From NCBI GenBank assembly GCA_020348445.1, contig CP070751.1:2712750-2776749 (forward strand): a DNA stretch of 64,000 bases, written 5' to 3'. The notes under the pieces are model-generated. The model was not told the DNA's origin and did no database searches. It worked only from the letters and a program-made list of their open reading frames with translations. The position numbers and the translations under genes were made by a program. Source of the DNA: Thermoplasmata archaeon (GTDB taxonomy: Archaea > Thermoplasmatota > Thermoplasmata > GCA-020350865). Shown here in pieces: positions 8,863 to 18,500 of the stretch; position 1 is the stretch's first letter; every line of letters begins with the position of its first letter.

Positions 8863-9915
8863 TCATTTACTCCATCTAAATTCCCGTCTGCACTGGGGGC
8901 ACATGCCGGTGCCATCCATGAAGAACTGCAGGTTCTTACAGTCACAGTTTGAGCATATGAACTGCTTATGCTTCTGTTTTGATCTGATCGTTGTGGGTCT
9001 GCGGCTATATCTGAATCTGTGTCCACATCCTGGGCAGCGTCCCAATCCATCTGCAAAAAATTGGAGACTTGGATTTCCGCAGTTCTCGCATTTAAATTGC
9101 TCTTTCCCCCCTTCCCTTCCTGGGCCAGAAGGCCTTGGTCCAGGTCTTATTAAGGATTCTCTTCCCCTTCTCCTTTCAGGTCTTCTTACGCCCATTTTAT
9201 CATCGATACGTCTTTCCCATCCCTCAGGAGGATACCTTCTTTGGGAATCCCGTTGATAATCCTGTCTTTGTCTTGGAGGATAACCCCTCCTGGAATCTTC
9301 ATAACGGGGTGCTCTTCTTTCCTGTTGGGCCCTGCTCCACCCGCAAAGTACGCAGTTATCAGGATCAGTATACATCTCGCTTTGGCAGTTGGGGCAGTAG
9401 TTTCTTCCAGGCTCCTTATATCTGGGATCCCTTATTTGGTCCGGGGGCCTTCTTCTGTCTTCGTACCCATAACCCGAATCTGGTCTCTCCCTGGCTCTCC
9501 CTCTCTGATAGGGGGGCTCTCTTCTTTGGGGATAGGCCACTCTTTGTTGGTAACCCCTTTGCATACGAGGATCTTCTCTTTGCATTCTTTGAGGATATCG
9601 TCTTTCTTGGGGAGGATACTGCCTTCTAGGCCTGTCCTGGTAACCTGTGCGTTGGGGTGGTGGATAATCATATTCTCTTCTCGGCCCCTCTCGATATCTG
9701 TCTTCGTATCTATCCCTTGGATATCGTGGTGGTGGTCTTTGGGGTGGTGGCCGCGCCTGTGGGGGCCTTTGTGGAGGATATTCTCTATCATAACGAGGAC
9801 CCGGCTGCCTACCTCTTTCTCTAGGGGAAGATGCCCCTCTCTTCCAGCCACACATGACACATGAATCAGGGTCCGAGAATATTTCCCTCCCGCAATTGGG
9901 GCAAATTACCACCAT
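8863..9915 (-). CDS. Four-zinc-ribbon protein with Arg/Pro/Tyr-rich disordered linkers
   Basis: Four short zinc ribbons are visible. Two are near-identical N-terminal and central units (CPNCGREIFSDPDSCVMCGW and CPNCQSEMYTDPDNCVLCGW). Two are at the C-terminus (CENCGNPSLQFF...CPGCGHRF and CSNCDCKNLQFF...CPQCRREF). Between them lie about 120 and 70 residues almost entirely of Arg, Pro, Tyr, Gln and acidic residues, with no predicted fold. The composition is like RNA-binding or condensate-forming tails, and the ribbons could bind nucleic acid or protein; both points are inference. The protein has no signal peptide or membrane segment, so it is cytoplasmic. GGAGAG precedes the ATG. It stands alone, divergent from the antiporter gene. 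Confidence 0.75.
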   Translation of the reverse strand: MVVICPNCGREIFSDPDSCVMCGWKRGASSPRERGRQPGPRYDREYPPQRPPQARPPPQRPPPRYPRDRYEDRYREGPRREYDYPPPQRTGYQDRPRRQYPPQERRYPQRMQREDPRMQRGYQQRVAYPQRREPPYQRGRARERPDSGYGYEDRRRPPDQIRDPRYKEPGRNYCPNCQSEMYTDPDNCVLCGWSRAQQERRAPRYEDSRRGYPPRQRQDYQRDSQRRYPPEGWERRIDDKMGVRRPERRRGRESLIRPGPRPSGPGREGGKEQFKCENCGNPSLQFFADGLGRCPGCGHRFRYSRRPTTIRSKQKHKQFICSNCDCKNLQFFMDGTGMCPQCRREFRWSK

Positions 9916-10086
9916 AATTTCTCTCCATTATCATAAACGATTAGGGATTATTTCAATTTTGGGGTGTTATTTTCGAGGCGAAGAGTAAATCCAGTTTTAC
10001 GGTTCGGGTTTTTAGAATCCTTAAAATCACTCCGAAAGGGTTAAATCCAACAAAATATATGCTTTTTGAGCACGGAGTAACCATAG

Positions 10087-11340
10087 ATGGAATTGGAGTA
10101 TCTATACTGGCTCATACTTCTCCTTCTCTTTGGACGGGCCCTAGGCGAGTTATTTCGTCGTTTTGATTTTCAGCCTTTAATAGGGGAGGTCATAGCAGGC
10201 CTTATATTGGGGCCTGCGGTCCTTGGTTTGATAGTTTTTTCAGCTGGAGAAGAAACACCCTTAGAATATTTCAGCCAGTTTGGAATTATAATGCTCATGC
10301 TACTTGCAGGGCTTATCACAGATTTCGAATCCTTTGCAGAAAATAAGATATCCAGCATAGTAATTGGAGCAGTTGGTGTGGTGGTCTCTTTTATCATAGT
10401 GTTCCTCCCACTTAGGTTCCTTTTTGGCCTTGATCTTCTTGCTTCGCTCTTTTTAGCCGCCGTTCTCAGCAATACCGCAATCGAGGTCTGTGCCGGGATA
10501 TTCATACATAGTCCAAATCATAAAATAAAGAATATAGTCCTGGGAGCAAGCTTCGTGGACGATATCATAGCTGTATTTCTTATCGGTATCGTGTCTTCCA
10601 TGGTTCTATTGCCTGATAAAACCCTTGATATCATGGAGATAGTATGGCTTGCCGCAAGGGTCATCATATTTTTATTTTTGGCCCTGGTTGTGGTTAGCTG
10701 GCCCTTGGAGAAGCTCTTTGATAAACTCCATAAAGGAACAGAGGAGTTCAAATGGATGCTTACAACCACGTTCATTCTCACTTTTTTATTCGCACTCGTT
10801 GCCACATGGGTTGATTTGCACTATGTGATCGGCGCATATATAGCGGGCTTGATAGTTGGGAAATGGGGATCCAAAGTCGGACCACTTTTGAGGCGTCGCA
10901 TTACATGGCGCAGGATCGTAGATGACGTAGATCCCCCTCTTAGGGCCATCTTTGGCCCCATATTCTTCGGTTATATCGGGCTTTCTGCCAGTATATTGAT
11001 TGCCGAAGGTGACACTTCAGTAGGAGTGGTGGTACCTCTAATTACCGTTTTAGTGATATTGGTATTTGCAGGGAAAATACTGGGATGCGGTCTAGGAGCG
11101 AAAATTTGCAGATTCACAAACAACGAGTCCTTCACAATAGGAGTGGCAATGTGCGGACGTGGTGCCCTTGAGTTGGTTCTTCTGAGTTTCGGACTGGAGA
11201 TCGAGGCTATTTCTGAATCGCAGTTCATATCTGTCATCATAGTGACCCTATTTACGATAGTGCTCACACCGATTTTCTATACTCTCTCTGTTAAAAGAAG
11301 TGAAAAAAAGAAAACGAAATCCTCTGAAAAACCCGCCTAA
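10087..11340 (+). CDS. CPA2-family cation/proton antiporter (KefB/NapA-like)
   Basis: This 417-aa integral membrane protein has about 12 hydrophobic segments. The N-terminal FQPLIGEVIAGLILGPAVLG and the later AVLSNTAIEV and SFVDDIIAV stretches match the Na+/H+ exchanger domain of the CPA2 family; the two aspartates of FVDD are at the usual ion-binding position. It lacks a TrkA-N or RCK domain at the C-terminus, which ends in a short Lys-rich tail. It should exchange Na+ or K+ for protons across the cytoplasmic membrane; the ion is not decided by the sequence. A TATA box (AAAATATATG) lies about 25-30 bp before the ATG. The gene ends four bases inside the opposing queE. Confidence 0.88.
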   Translation: MELEYLYWLILLLLFGRALGELFRRFDFQPLIGEVIAGLILGPAVLGLIVFSAGEETPLEYFSQFGIIMLMLLAGLITDFESFAENKISSIVIGAVGVVVSFIIVFLPLRFLFGLDLLASLFLAAVLSNTAIEVCAGIFIHSPNHKIKNIVLGASFVDDIIAVFLIGIVSSMVLLPDKTLDIMEIVWLAARVIIFLFLALVVVSWPLEKLFDKLHKGTEEFKWMLTTTFILTFLFALVATWVDLHYVIGAYIAGLIVGKWGSKVGPLLRRRITWRRIVDDVDPPLRAIFGPIFFGYIGLSASILIAEGDTSVGVVVPLITVLVILVFAGKILGCGLGAKICRFTNNESFTIGVAMCGRGALELVLLSFGLEIEAISESQFISVIIVTLFTIVLTPIFYTLSVKRSEKKKTKSSEKPA

Positions 11341-11966
11341 ACTCCCTTCTTCTCTCCCCAAATGAGCTTATGAAGCTGAGGTAAAACTCTCACATAAAGC
11401 CCATCGGCAAGAACCCATTCGGCGAGTTCCTTCAATTTCCTACCTCCCACAGGTGTCATAATAAGGCTGCACGTGGGTTTATATTTTGCGATTATTTCCT
11501 TTGCATATTCATAATCCTTATTATCGGCTATTATGAACTTCAACTGGTCATTTAAGCTCAAAAGCTCGAGATTAGAGAAGTTCATTTTTTCCTGCATACC
11601 TGATGAGGGGCATTTGATATCAAGGCTGATTACCATGGATCCTAAACAAGGAATATTCTCGATTGATTTTGAGCCGTTGGTCTCCAGGCAGACCTCATAG
11701 CCTTTGTCCATAAGTTTTTGGATAAGTGAAATAACCTCATTTTGTAAAAGCGGTTCCCCGCCTGTTATACAGACATGATTTTGTGAAAAATCCTTTACCT
11801 TGGCCATCACTTCCTCGCAGGACATCTCCTTTCCTTCCTCGTAAGCGTACTTGGTATCACACCATGAGCACCTGAGATTGCAGCCAGTCATTCTCACAAA
11901 TGTTGTGGGGATGCCTATCAGGATACCTTCGCCCTGAATGGATGCGAAAATCTCGTTGACCTTCAT
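11337..11966 (-). CDS. queE: 7-carboxy-7-deazaguanine synthase (radical SAM)
   Basis: QueE turns 6-carboxy-5,6,7,8-tetrahydropterin into 7-carboxy-7-deazaguanine, on the path to preQ0 and the archaeosine of archaeal tRNAs. The radical-SAM cluster motif is CNLRCSWC with Cys29, Cys33 and Cys36. The GEP motif follows in CITGGEPLLQ, and the N-terminus EIFASIQGEG is the QueE hallmark. The length of 209 aa is normal. It lies 11 bp downstream of queC on the same strand, so the two form an operon. Confidence 0.95.
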   Translation of the reverse strand: MKVNEIFASIQGEGILIGIPTTFVRMTGCNLRCSWCDTKYAYEEGKEMSCEEVMAKVKDFSQNHVCITGGEPLLQNEVISLIQKLMDKGYEVCLETNGSKSIENIPCLGSMVISLDIKCPSSGMQEKMNFSNLELLSLNDQLKFIIADNKDYEYAKEIIAKYKPTCSLIMTPVGGRKLKELAEWVLADGLYVRVLPQLHKLIWGEKKGV

Positions 11967-11977
11967 TTTCTTTCCTC

Positions 11978-12682
11978 TTAGTCTTCATATTCCATGGGAT
12001 CCTCTATTCCCGCTTCTTTGAAACCCTTTAGCCTGAGAATGCAGGAATCACATTTTCCGCAGGCTAAATCGCCACCTTTATAGCAAGACCATGTAAGGTG
12101 AAATGGTACATTCAGCCTCTCACCTTCTTTTACTATTTCGGCCTTTGTCAGATTGATTAAGGGGTATTTGATCACAACGGGTTTTCCTTCTATTCCGGTT
12201 TTGGTTCCCAGTTCTGCCACCTCCTGGAAGGCCTCAAAGTATTCAGGTCTACAATCCGGGTATCCGCTGTAATCCAGGGCATTGGCCCCTATAAAAATAG
12301 CTTGGGCCTCAATAACCTCGGCATATCCCAGGGCAAGGGAAAGAAGTATGGTATTTCTGGCTGGGACATAGGTTATGGGAACATCGGATCCTATTTTATT
12401 TTCATCTCGCTTTTCGGGAATTTTAATTTTCATGTCAGTTAAGGCTGAGCCACCTACCTGTGATATATCGATTTTTAGTATTTTATGTTCTTTTACTTCA
12501 TACCAGTTCGCGATTTTTTGTGCACTTTCCAGCTCCTTATCATGCCTTTGGCCATAATCAATAGACAGTGGATATAATTCATAATCTTCCTCGTGGGTAC
12601 GGGCCAGGGTTACTGTGGAATCCAGACCACCTGAAAGTAGTACCACTGCCTTTTTTCTCAAATCCTTCACCTTGGCATCCAT
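11978..12682 (-). CDS. queC: 7-cyano-7-deazaguanine (preQ0) synthase
   Basis: QueC is an ATP-dependent enzyme that amidates and dehydrates carboxy-deazaguanine to preQ0, the precursor that archaeal TGT inserts into tRNA. The PP-loop SGGLDST at residues 17-23 binds ATP. The C-terminal zinc site is formed by Cys200, Cys208, Cys211 and Cys214 (CYKGGDLACGKCDSC). It is the first gene of the queC-queE operon. A TATA-like stretch (TTTTTTATACT) lies about 20-25 bp before the ATG, so translation may be nearly leaderless. queD and archaeosine synthase genes are not in the window. Confidence 0.95.
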   Translation of the reverse strand: MDAKVKDLRKKAVVLLSGGLDSTVTLARTHEEDYELYPLSIDYGQRHDKELESAQKIANWYEVKEHKILKIDISQVGGSALTDMKIKIPEKRDENKIGSDVPITYVPARNTILLSLALGYAEVIEAQAIFIGANALDYSGYPDCRPEYFEAFQEVAELGTKTGIEGKPVVIKYPLINLTKAEIVKEGERLNVPFHLTWSCYKGGDLACGKCDSCILRLKGFKEAGIEDPMEYED

Positions 12683-12800
12683 TACAGTTTAGCAGTATAA
12701 AAAATATTGGGGTATAATATTGTATGTTTTGGGATTAGCATTATATACCCTCGATTCAGTTCAGGCCAAGTAATGTACAATCAATAAAAGAGGAGATTAA

Positions 12801-13310
12801 ATGGAAATTATGGTGGTTTTAGCAATGCACGGCTCACCTCCAAGGGATTTTCCTCCCGATGAGCTTTCGGAATTTTTCAGGCTGCACGCCCAACTGGGGC
12901 ATGTTCCCAATAAAAGACAGCAGAATCTTACAGAGCGCTTTTTAGAACTAGATAGCAAGATGAAAAGTTGGCCGAGAACAAAAGAAAATGATCCCTTCTT
13001 TGCAGGGGCACAGGAGATGGCCCAACAATTAAGGAAGGTAACAGGATATGAAGTCATAGTGGGATTCAACGAGTTTTGCTCCCCAAGTTTAGATAAGGCA
13101 ATTGATCAAGCAGTATCCCAGAAGGTAGACAAGATAATTGTAATAACTCCCATGATGACCAAGGGAGGCGAGCATTCAGAAATTGAAATCCCCAAAGTAA
13201 TAAACAGCTCACAAAATCGGTATCCAGACATTGAAATTATCTATGCATGGCCCTTTAAGGTTTCTGAGGTTGCAGAATTTCTTGGAGCGCATATAAAAAG
13301 GTTCATATAG
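12801..13310 (+). CDS. CbiX/SirB-type chelatase domain protein
   Basis: This 169-aa protein starts with a strand and a histidine (VLAMHGSPP, His10) and carries the second family motif GGEHSEIEIP near residue 122, with its conserved histidine. These two histidines bind the metal in CbiX-type sirohydrochlorin cobalto- or ferrochelatases. The single-domain length is slightly longer than archaeal CbiXS (about 120-140 aa) because of an insertion around residues 20-65. It may insert cobalt or iron into a tetrapyrrole, but no other tetrapyrrole gene is adjacent, so the substrate is uncertain. GAGGAG before the ATG is a good ribosome-binding site. Confidence 0.75.
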   Translation: MEIMVVLAMHGSPPRDFPPDELSEFFRLHAQLGHVPNKRQQNLTERFLELDSKMKSWPRTKENDPFFAGAQEMAQQLRKVTGYEVIVGFNEFCSPSLDKAIDQAVSQKVDKIIVITPMMTKGGEHSEIEIPKVINSSQNRYPDIEIIYAWPFKVSEVAEFLGAHIKRFI

Positions 13311-13349
13311 ACGTAATTTTAATTTCTTTTGGCAGAGGGGGAATGATCA

Positions 13350-13769
13350 CTGGGTTCAAACAAGAATAAAAAAGAGAAAAATCGCATTAAAAGTGCTCTT
13401 TGGACTCTTGCGGGAACGATCTTCTTGTGCCTCGGGATAATTGGGATTGTCCTCCCACTTCTTCCCACAACTCCATTTCTTCTTCTGGCAGCGGCATGCT
13501 ATCTTCGGGGTTCTGAGCGGATGTACAAATGGCTTATAGGTCATAAATGGTTTGGAAAATACATAAAGAATTATCAGGAAGGGAGGGGAATTCCCCTTAA
13601 AGTAAAAGTTATGGCTATCTCTTTTTTATGGATCATGATAGGATTTTCGGCTATGTTCATTATTGACAATTTCTGGATAAGGATTATTTTATTAATAATC
13701 GCCCTTGGGGTCAGTATACATATTATTACCCTGAAAACATATACAGGTAAAGAGGAAACTAATGAATGA
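13350..13769 (+). CDS. DUF454 (YbaN-like) small membrane protein
   Basis: The core GIIGIVLPLLPTTPFLLLAAACYLRGSERMYKWL is the DUF454 signature, followed by two more hydrophobic spans. A TTG at 13425 would cut the first membrane span in half. The frame is open back to 13347, and the upstream residues (a Lys/Asn-rich tail, then ALWTLAGTIFLCLG) look like the normal N-terminus of this family. The best ribosome-binding site, GAGGGGG at 13335-13341, faces the CTG at 13350, so a CTG or other non-standard start is likely. The function of the family is not known. It lies 40 bp after the chelatase gene on the same strand. Confidence 0.75.
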   Translation: MGSNKNKKEKNRIKSALWTLAGTIFLCLGIIGIVLPLLPTTPFLLLAAACYLRGSERMYKWLIGHKWFGKYIKNYQEGRGIPLKVKVMAISFLWIMIGFSAMFIIDNFWIRIILLIIALGVSIHIITLKTYTGKEETNE

Positions 13770-13799
13770 TTATCATCTACATATACGGTGTACTGTTAT

Positions 13800-14210
13800 T
13801 TAATATCTCACGAACTGGATTATTGTAGGCCGTCTTCTTATCATATCATTGGCAAGGGTCTTGCTCATCCAATACCTTCCATTATCAAGCTCAGCATCCT
13901 TGGGAACCTCGCCTAGCCGTTTTAAAACCGATAGTGCAAGTTTATCAGCGACATACACCATATCCTTTACATCCAGGGAAAAGTACATGGAAATCGGCAG
14001 CATAATCGAATGCTTGTCTTTTGACAACTCGTTTTTGAGACAATAAAGTGCCTTTTTGTCGTAGTAAAAAATACTTCCGTCCTTTGCCTCAGTAATTGGT
14101 GTTTTTTCCTCAGTAAGCTCACCTAAAGGTCTTTTTTTGGTGACTATACCGCTGTTGATTTTAGCAATTTCGAATTTAAACCATTTTTCCATGGCCGATT
14201 CTTTGAGCAC
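13800..14210 (-). CDS. DUF61/UPF0216-like archaeal protein
   Basis: This 136-aa protein contains EKWFKFEIAKIN, then a DGSIFYYDKKAL segment, LPISMYF, and an ending RRRPTIIQFVRY. The pattern resembles the archaeal DUF61 (UPF0216) family, which has no known function. No membrane segment or metal motif is visible. The reading frame opens with GTG at 14210, just after the upstream stop and preceded by AAAGGGG; an ATG at 14192 gives the shorter MEKWFKF form, which looks more like the family's N-terminus. It follows the 312-aa HTH protein with no gap, so the two are co-transcribed. Confidence 0.6.
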   Translation of the reverse strand: MLKESAMEKWFKFEIAKINSGIVTKKRPLGELTEEKTPITEAKDGSIFYYDKKALYCLKNELSKDKHSIMLPISMYFSLDVKDMVYVADKLALSVLKRLGEVPKDAELDNGRYWMSKTLANDMIRRRPTIIQFVRY

Positions 14211-15149
14211 CTATTTCCCCTTTCCCGAGATTTTCTTGATGTTATCCAGGATGATTTCATAGCGTGCTTTTGGAGGTTTTCCCTTGGCCTCAACTAGGCC
14301 CCTTTTTGCCAGGGCGGATATGTTATCCCTTGCCATCTTCTCGGTGATCCCAAGACCTATCTGGATGTCAGCGGCATCTCCATCTTCCAGCTCAAAGAAT
14401 ATACAAAGTACCTTTTTTGCCAAATCAGGTATTTCCTGCTTCGAGAGAAAATAATCGAGGTGATAATAGTCCCATGGGTCCCTTAGTACCCTGTTCTTGA
14501 TTGGGATCTTCTTGTTCCTGAAATCCATAATCAAAGAATTGTTCAGAATATCCAATTGATACAGATACCTTCTTTCTTTTGAGTATGCGCAAAGGTTCAT
14601 TTGAAATGGTACAATACCTTTGAATCTAATATCCTCCCAGAATTCAAAAGGAGTGCACAATGGTCTCGGTGGAACCAAAGGGCGCTCATCCATCTTTTTT
14701 GATTGCGTCTTGATGGACTCGGGTGAGTAGAAATGGGCTGCATAGCTTCGGAACATCGCAGTCTCAACTATTGGCTCCTGTTTTGGATCCCATTGATTCA
14801 AAGCAAAGTGATTGATCTGATAGAGCATCAAAGCCCCCCTTCCAGGTCCTGTCAATTTAACGAGCTTTGTGGGGATATCATATTCCCATATCTCCTCGGT
14901 GTTTGGATGAAAGAAGTGGATTTCTATCTCGTTCCAATCCTCTATTAGGTATATGGCATCCAAAAGTGAGGAATATTGTTTGCCGTCAATTATATAGTAT
15001 ACATCTGCCAATTTCTTCTCAATTGATTGCTCGTATTTATTGAGGTTTTTGGACAGCTGTTTTTTAGCGTAGCTGTCGACCTCCTTTTTAGGTGCAAAGC
15101 TCATGATTCTATTACACTTGTCAAGGACTTCAGACATCACTACACGCAA
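14211..15149 (-). CDS. Unrecognised protein with C-terminal winged helix
   Basis: I do not recognise residues 1-230 of this 312-aa protein, which are rich in Tyr, Trp and Phe and end with VLRDPWDYYHLDYFL. The last 80 residues look like a winged helix: EIPDLAKKVLCIFFELEDGDAADIQIGLG, then MARDNISALAKRGLVEAKGKPPKARYEII as recognition helix and wing. This could be a transcription regulator with an unknown sensing domain. There is no signal peptide or membrane span. It is immediately upstream of the DUF61-like gene with no gap. Confidence 0.6.
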   Translation of the reverse strand: MRVVMSEVLDKCNRIMSFAPKKEVDSYAKKQLSKNLNKYEQSIEKKLADVYYIIDGKQYSSLLDAIYLIEDWNEIEIHFFHPNTEEIWEYDIPTKLVKLTGPGRGALMLYQINHFALNQWDPKQEPIVETAMFRSYAAHFYSPESIKTQSKKMDERPLVPPRPLCTPFEFWEDIRFKGIVPFQMNLCAYSKERRYLYQLDILNNSLIMDFRNKKIPIKNRVLRDPWDYYHLDYFLSKQEIPDLAKKVLCIFFELEDGDAADIQIGLGITEKMARDNISALAKRGLVEAKGKPPKARYEIILDNIKKISGKGK

Positions 15150-15270
15150 CGTTTTTTTGGTTTATAAAAGATATCATTAAAATATCGAATACAATAGCGG
15201 TACGTACATTGACCCTTCTAGTATATTTGGATGGCCCCTTTCTTGTAGGACCTGGTGTTTTTAATAAATA

Positions 15271-15561
15271 TCATGATTTCATCAGAAGAACCAGCATTAA
15301 TCCCACCATCAATGCAGCTCCCACTATTCCTCCAATGATGACCACGATCATGATCACAAGAAATTCGGGATTCCATAGGAATAGGTAAAGGCCAAATAGG
15401 GCTATCCACCCAACTGACATCTGTAGAAAGCCCATGGCTCTGCTTTTCTCGCGACCGAGAACGGCCATTATCAAGCCCAGTAGGAGGGAGCAAATACCAA
15501 ACACCAGAACCAGTGCGAACACAAAGGCGCTTGCGGGATTTATATCTATTATCTCGTGCAT
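15271..15561 (-). CDS. Small three-span membrane protein
   Basis: The 96-aa protein has three hydrophobic spans at about 11-35, 47-64 and 68-95, and a basic loop GREKSRAM between the first two. GGAGGT stands at the right distance before the ATG. It lies 11 bp downstream of the 1463-aa surface protein on the same strand, so it is probably co-translated with it and may be a membrane partner. No family was recognised. Confidence 0.65.
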   Translation of the reverse strand: MHEIIDINPASAFVFALVLVFGICSLLLGLIMAVLGREKSRAMGFLQMSVGWIALFGLYLFLWNPEFLVIMIVVIIGGIVGAALMVGLMLVLLMKS

Positions 15562-15572
15562 TTTATTACCTC

Positions 15573-18500
15573 CTAAATCTCCTCCTCTGTTTTAGGAATA
15601 TCCAGTTTACTTGCATCATCATCACTCATTTCTTCAGGTGTTGATAAATCTGTAAGGGGAGGAGCAACAATCTCCTCTTCTTTCTCTTCTTCATGGCCTT
15701 CAAGTTCCACACCGCATTGGGGGCAACTCGAGTCCCCGGGGCCGACATTGGCTCCGCATTCAGGGCATGCAAATCCCTCAATTACCTCAGTTTCTTCCTC
15801 CACTGGTGACACCGAGGGCTCTTCAATTTTCGCGGGTTTTTCCTTTTTAGGTCCTTTGGACCAGCTTATCACCATTAGCACCACAAGTATAACTAGAATC
15901 ACAATGAATACCAGGAATGCAAGCATTGGGAAGTTGTCTACTTTGATTTCAGATGATCCAACGGCCTCGTTGCCCAAGGTGTCCACGGCTTTTACATCTA
16001 CATCGTATTTGCCGTTGTAGGCTTTTCTCGAGTTCCAGTTGTATACATACTTCCCATCCTCTTCTTTCATGTCTATCCATTCTCCCTTGTCTATTCTGAT
16101 CTGGACGACATCGATTCCCGTGGCATCTGTTAATTCCACAATGAATTTGACATCCCCTTCGACTGTCTTTCCCTTTGCTGGTTCAGAAATTGTTATTGTA
16201 GGACCTGTATTATCAACTGTTATTGTGGTTGAGATTTGTGTGCTTAAATCCACAGAGTCTGTGGCCATGATTTTAAGTTCATGGTCTCCATCGGGAAGTC
16301 CAAGTCCAGAAGAGTCCACAACGATCTCAGCCTCATAGAATCCTATGGCCTTGTTTTCGAACATACGAACAGATGTTAGATTGTTTATCTGATATGTGAC
16401 CTCCACAAGCTCCACTGCATCCATTGCATACATCTGTATATGGAAACTCGAGGCCACATTCTCAGTTGGCCAGTAAACTGGATAAAGGTCAGGTGCCGTG
16501 TTATCTGTTTTGACAGAGACTGTTTGAGTTGCCATATGGCCTGCTTTGTCTGTCAGTTTTATATCTATGGTATGTGCTCCATCATTGACCAATGACGTAT
16601 CCCAGGCAGTTGACAAATCCACCCATGCTCCCCCATCTATCCTGTAGACCATGTCAACAAGGAATACATCAGAGTAATCAACATCTATTGCCACACTACC
16701 TGTCAGCAGCTCTCCATTGAGGGGAGCCGTTAGCATTAATTTAGGAGCGTTGTTATCAACCATGAAGTTCACTGTGGAAGCCCCTGAATCCTTTCCTGAG
16801 ATATCGTATGATGTGGCTGTTATGGAGTAGTTACCGTCTGCAAGGGTCATTGTATCTAATGTATATTCGTAATGGCCTGATACCTCGTTGAGGATTATTG
16901 ATATGTCATCAACAACTGTTTCAGCTGAATCAGTGTTTGTGATGGTGATTCGTACATCAGACAGGCCCACCATGTCCTCTGCCCTGATTCTAAAGGTAAA
17001 GTCGTCGGAAAGGAACTGATTATTCACAGGATTTAGAATTGCTATTTCAGGTGCATTGTTGTCTACAACAAGATCAAGTGTTATCATAGTGTAGTGACCC
17101 GATTCATCCGCTGCCTTTATACTCACCATGTGTTCCCCGTCATTGAAAGTTCTTGTGTCCCAGTCTGTGTCAATGTCCACCCAGCTATTACCGTCTATCT
17201 TGTACATCACAGATGAAAGGTATGTATCTGTGGCAGTGTAATTGAACTCCACAATCCCGCTTACTATGGCATTGTCCAAAGGAGACGATACTGCAAGTGT
17301 GGGGGCTGTGTTGTCTATTTTGAAATTAACAGTTCCTGAAGAGGCCGAACTGCCTGCAGTGTCCCATGAGACAGCTGAAACAGAATAGTCGCCATCTGTA
17401 AGTGCTGTTGTATCCAGGGTATATTCGTAATATCCGCTTGCACTGTTATACCCTATGGGCATATCGGTAATTACCGTGGGTATTGTGAGTTCCACGCTTG
17501 CCAAATCAGAGGTGTCGCACTGAACCTTGAATACAAAGGTACCGTCAATGTACTGTCCATCTATCAAGGATGCAATTGTTGGGGTTCCCGGCTCGATATT
17601 GTCCACATAAATTGTCACCATGTCCATGAGCTTGTTTCCTTCTGGATCGTACACGAACATCTTAACTTGGTGCGCGCCTTCGGAAAGAAGTTCGGTGTCC
17701 AATTCAAATGTTACAGCTCCAGTTGCTGTGTCATCTGAGAAGGACCAGAACATGTCATCAACATAAAGCTCTGCATATTCACCTGAGTTGTCTGCTACAA
17801 AATCGCCAACCACGTTTATGGAACCGTTTTGTGACGTACCAGTGATTGGGTCGGTTATGGACAGGGTATTTAGGTCCCAGTTGTCGAATTCATATACCAT
17901 TGCATCCCAGGTCTCACCGGCGATATTAACAGCTCGAATAGAAACGATATGTCCGCCATCTGCATATAAAGTTGTATCCAAGGATGCCTGATATGGACTC
18001 GTTATATCCACTGAAAAGAGCTCACCATCCACGTAGAATTCCACATAACTTGCTCCAAGGGCAGTGGCTTCGATGAGCTCGGGACCAGTAAGGGGCCCAA
18101 CTGCAGGATCGGTTATCTCAACCCCAGAAGGTGGATTGCCTCCAGCCCCTGCATTTGATATCATCACATTGATGTATATGTATACGGTGATGCCTTCATC
18201 GTCCTGTGCAACAATTGTAACCCTGGTGGGGCCGTTATCCTCGGCAGTTGTATCCCAGTAGGTGGACCAGAATCCGGTTCCAGGTTCTCGGAAGAGGTTC
18301 TTGAACGTGTCCATTTTCTCTGTTTTAAAAGCGGTAAAGGTAATGAAGTCTATACCATTTGGTGGCTCGTCCTCAGCGTAAATCCTGAATCGGAAATCTA
18401 TTCCAGAAACCATTCCACCATCATCAGGCTGAACAGGGGAGACTGCAGGGCCTCCCATCTGTAAGTCCACCCATCCAACTGAAACGTGAACATCGTCAGG

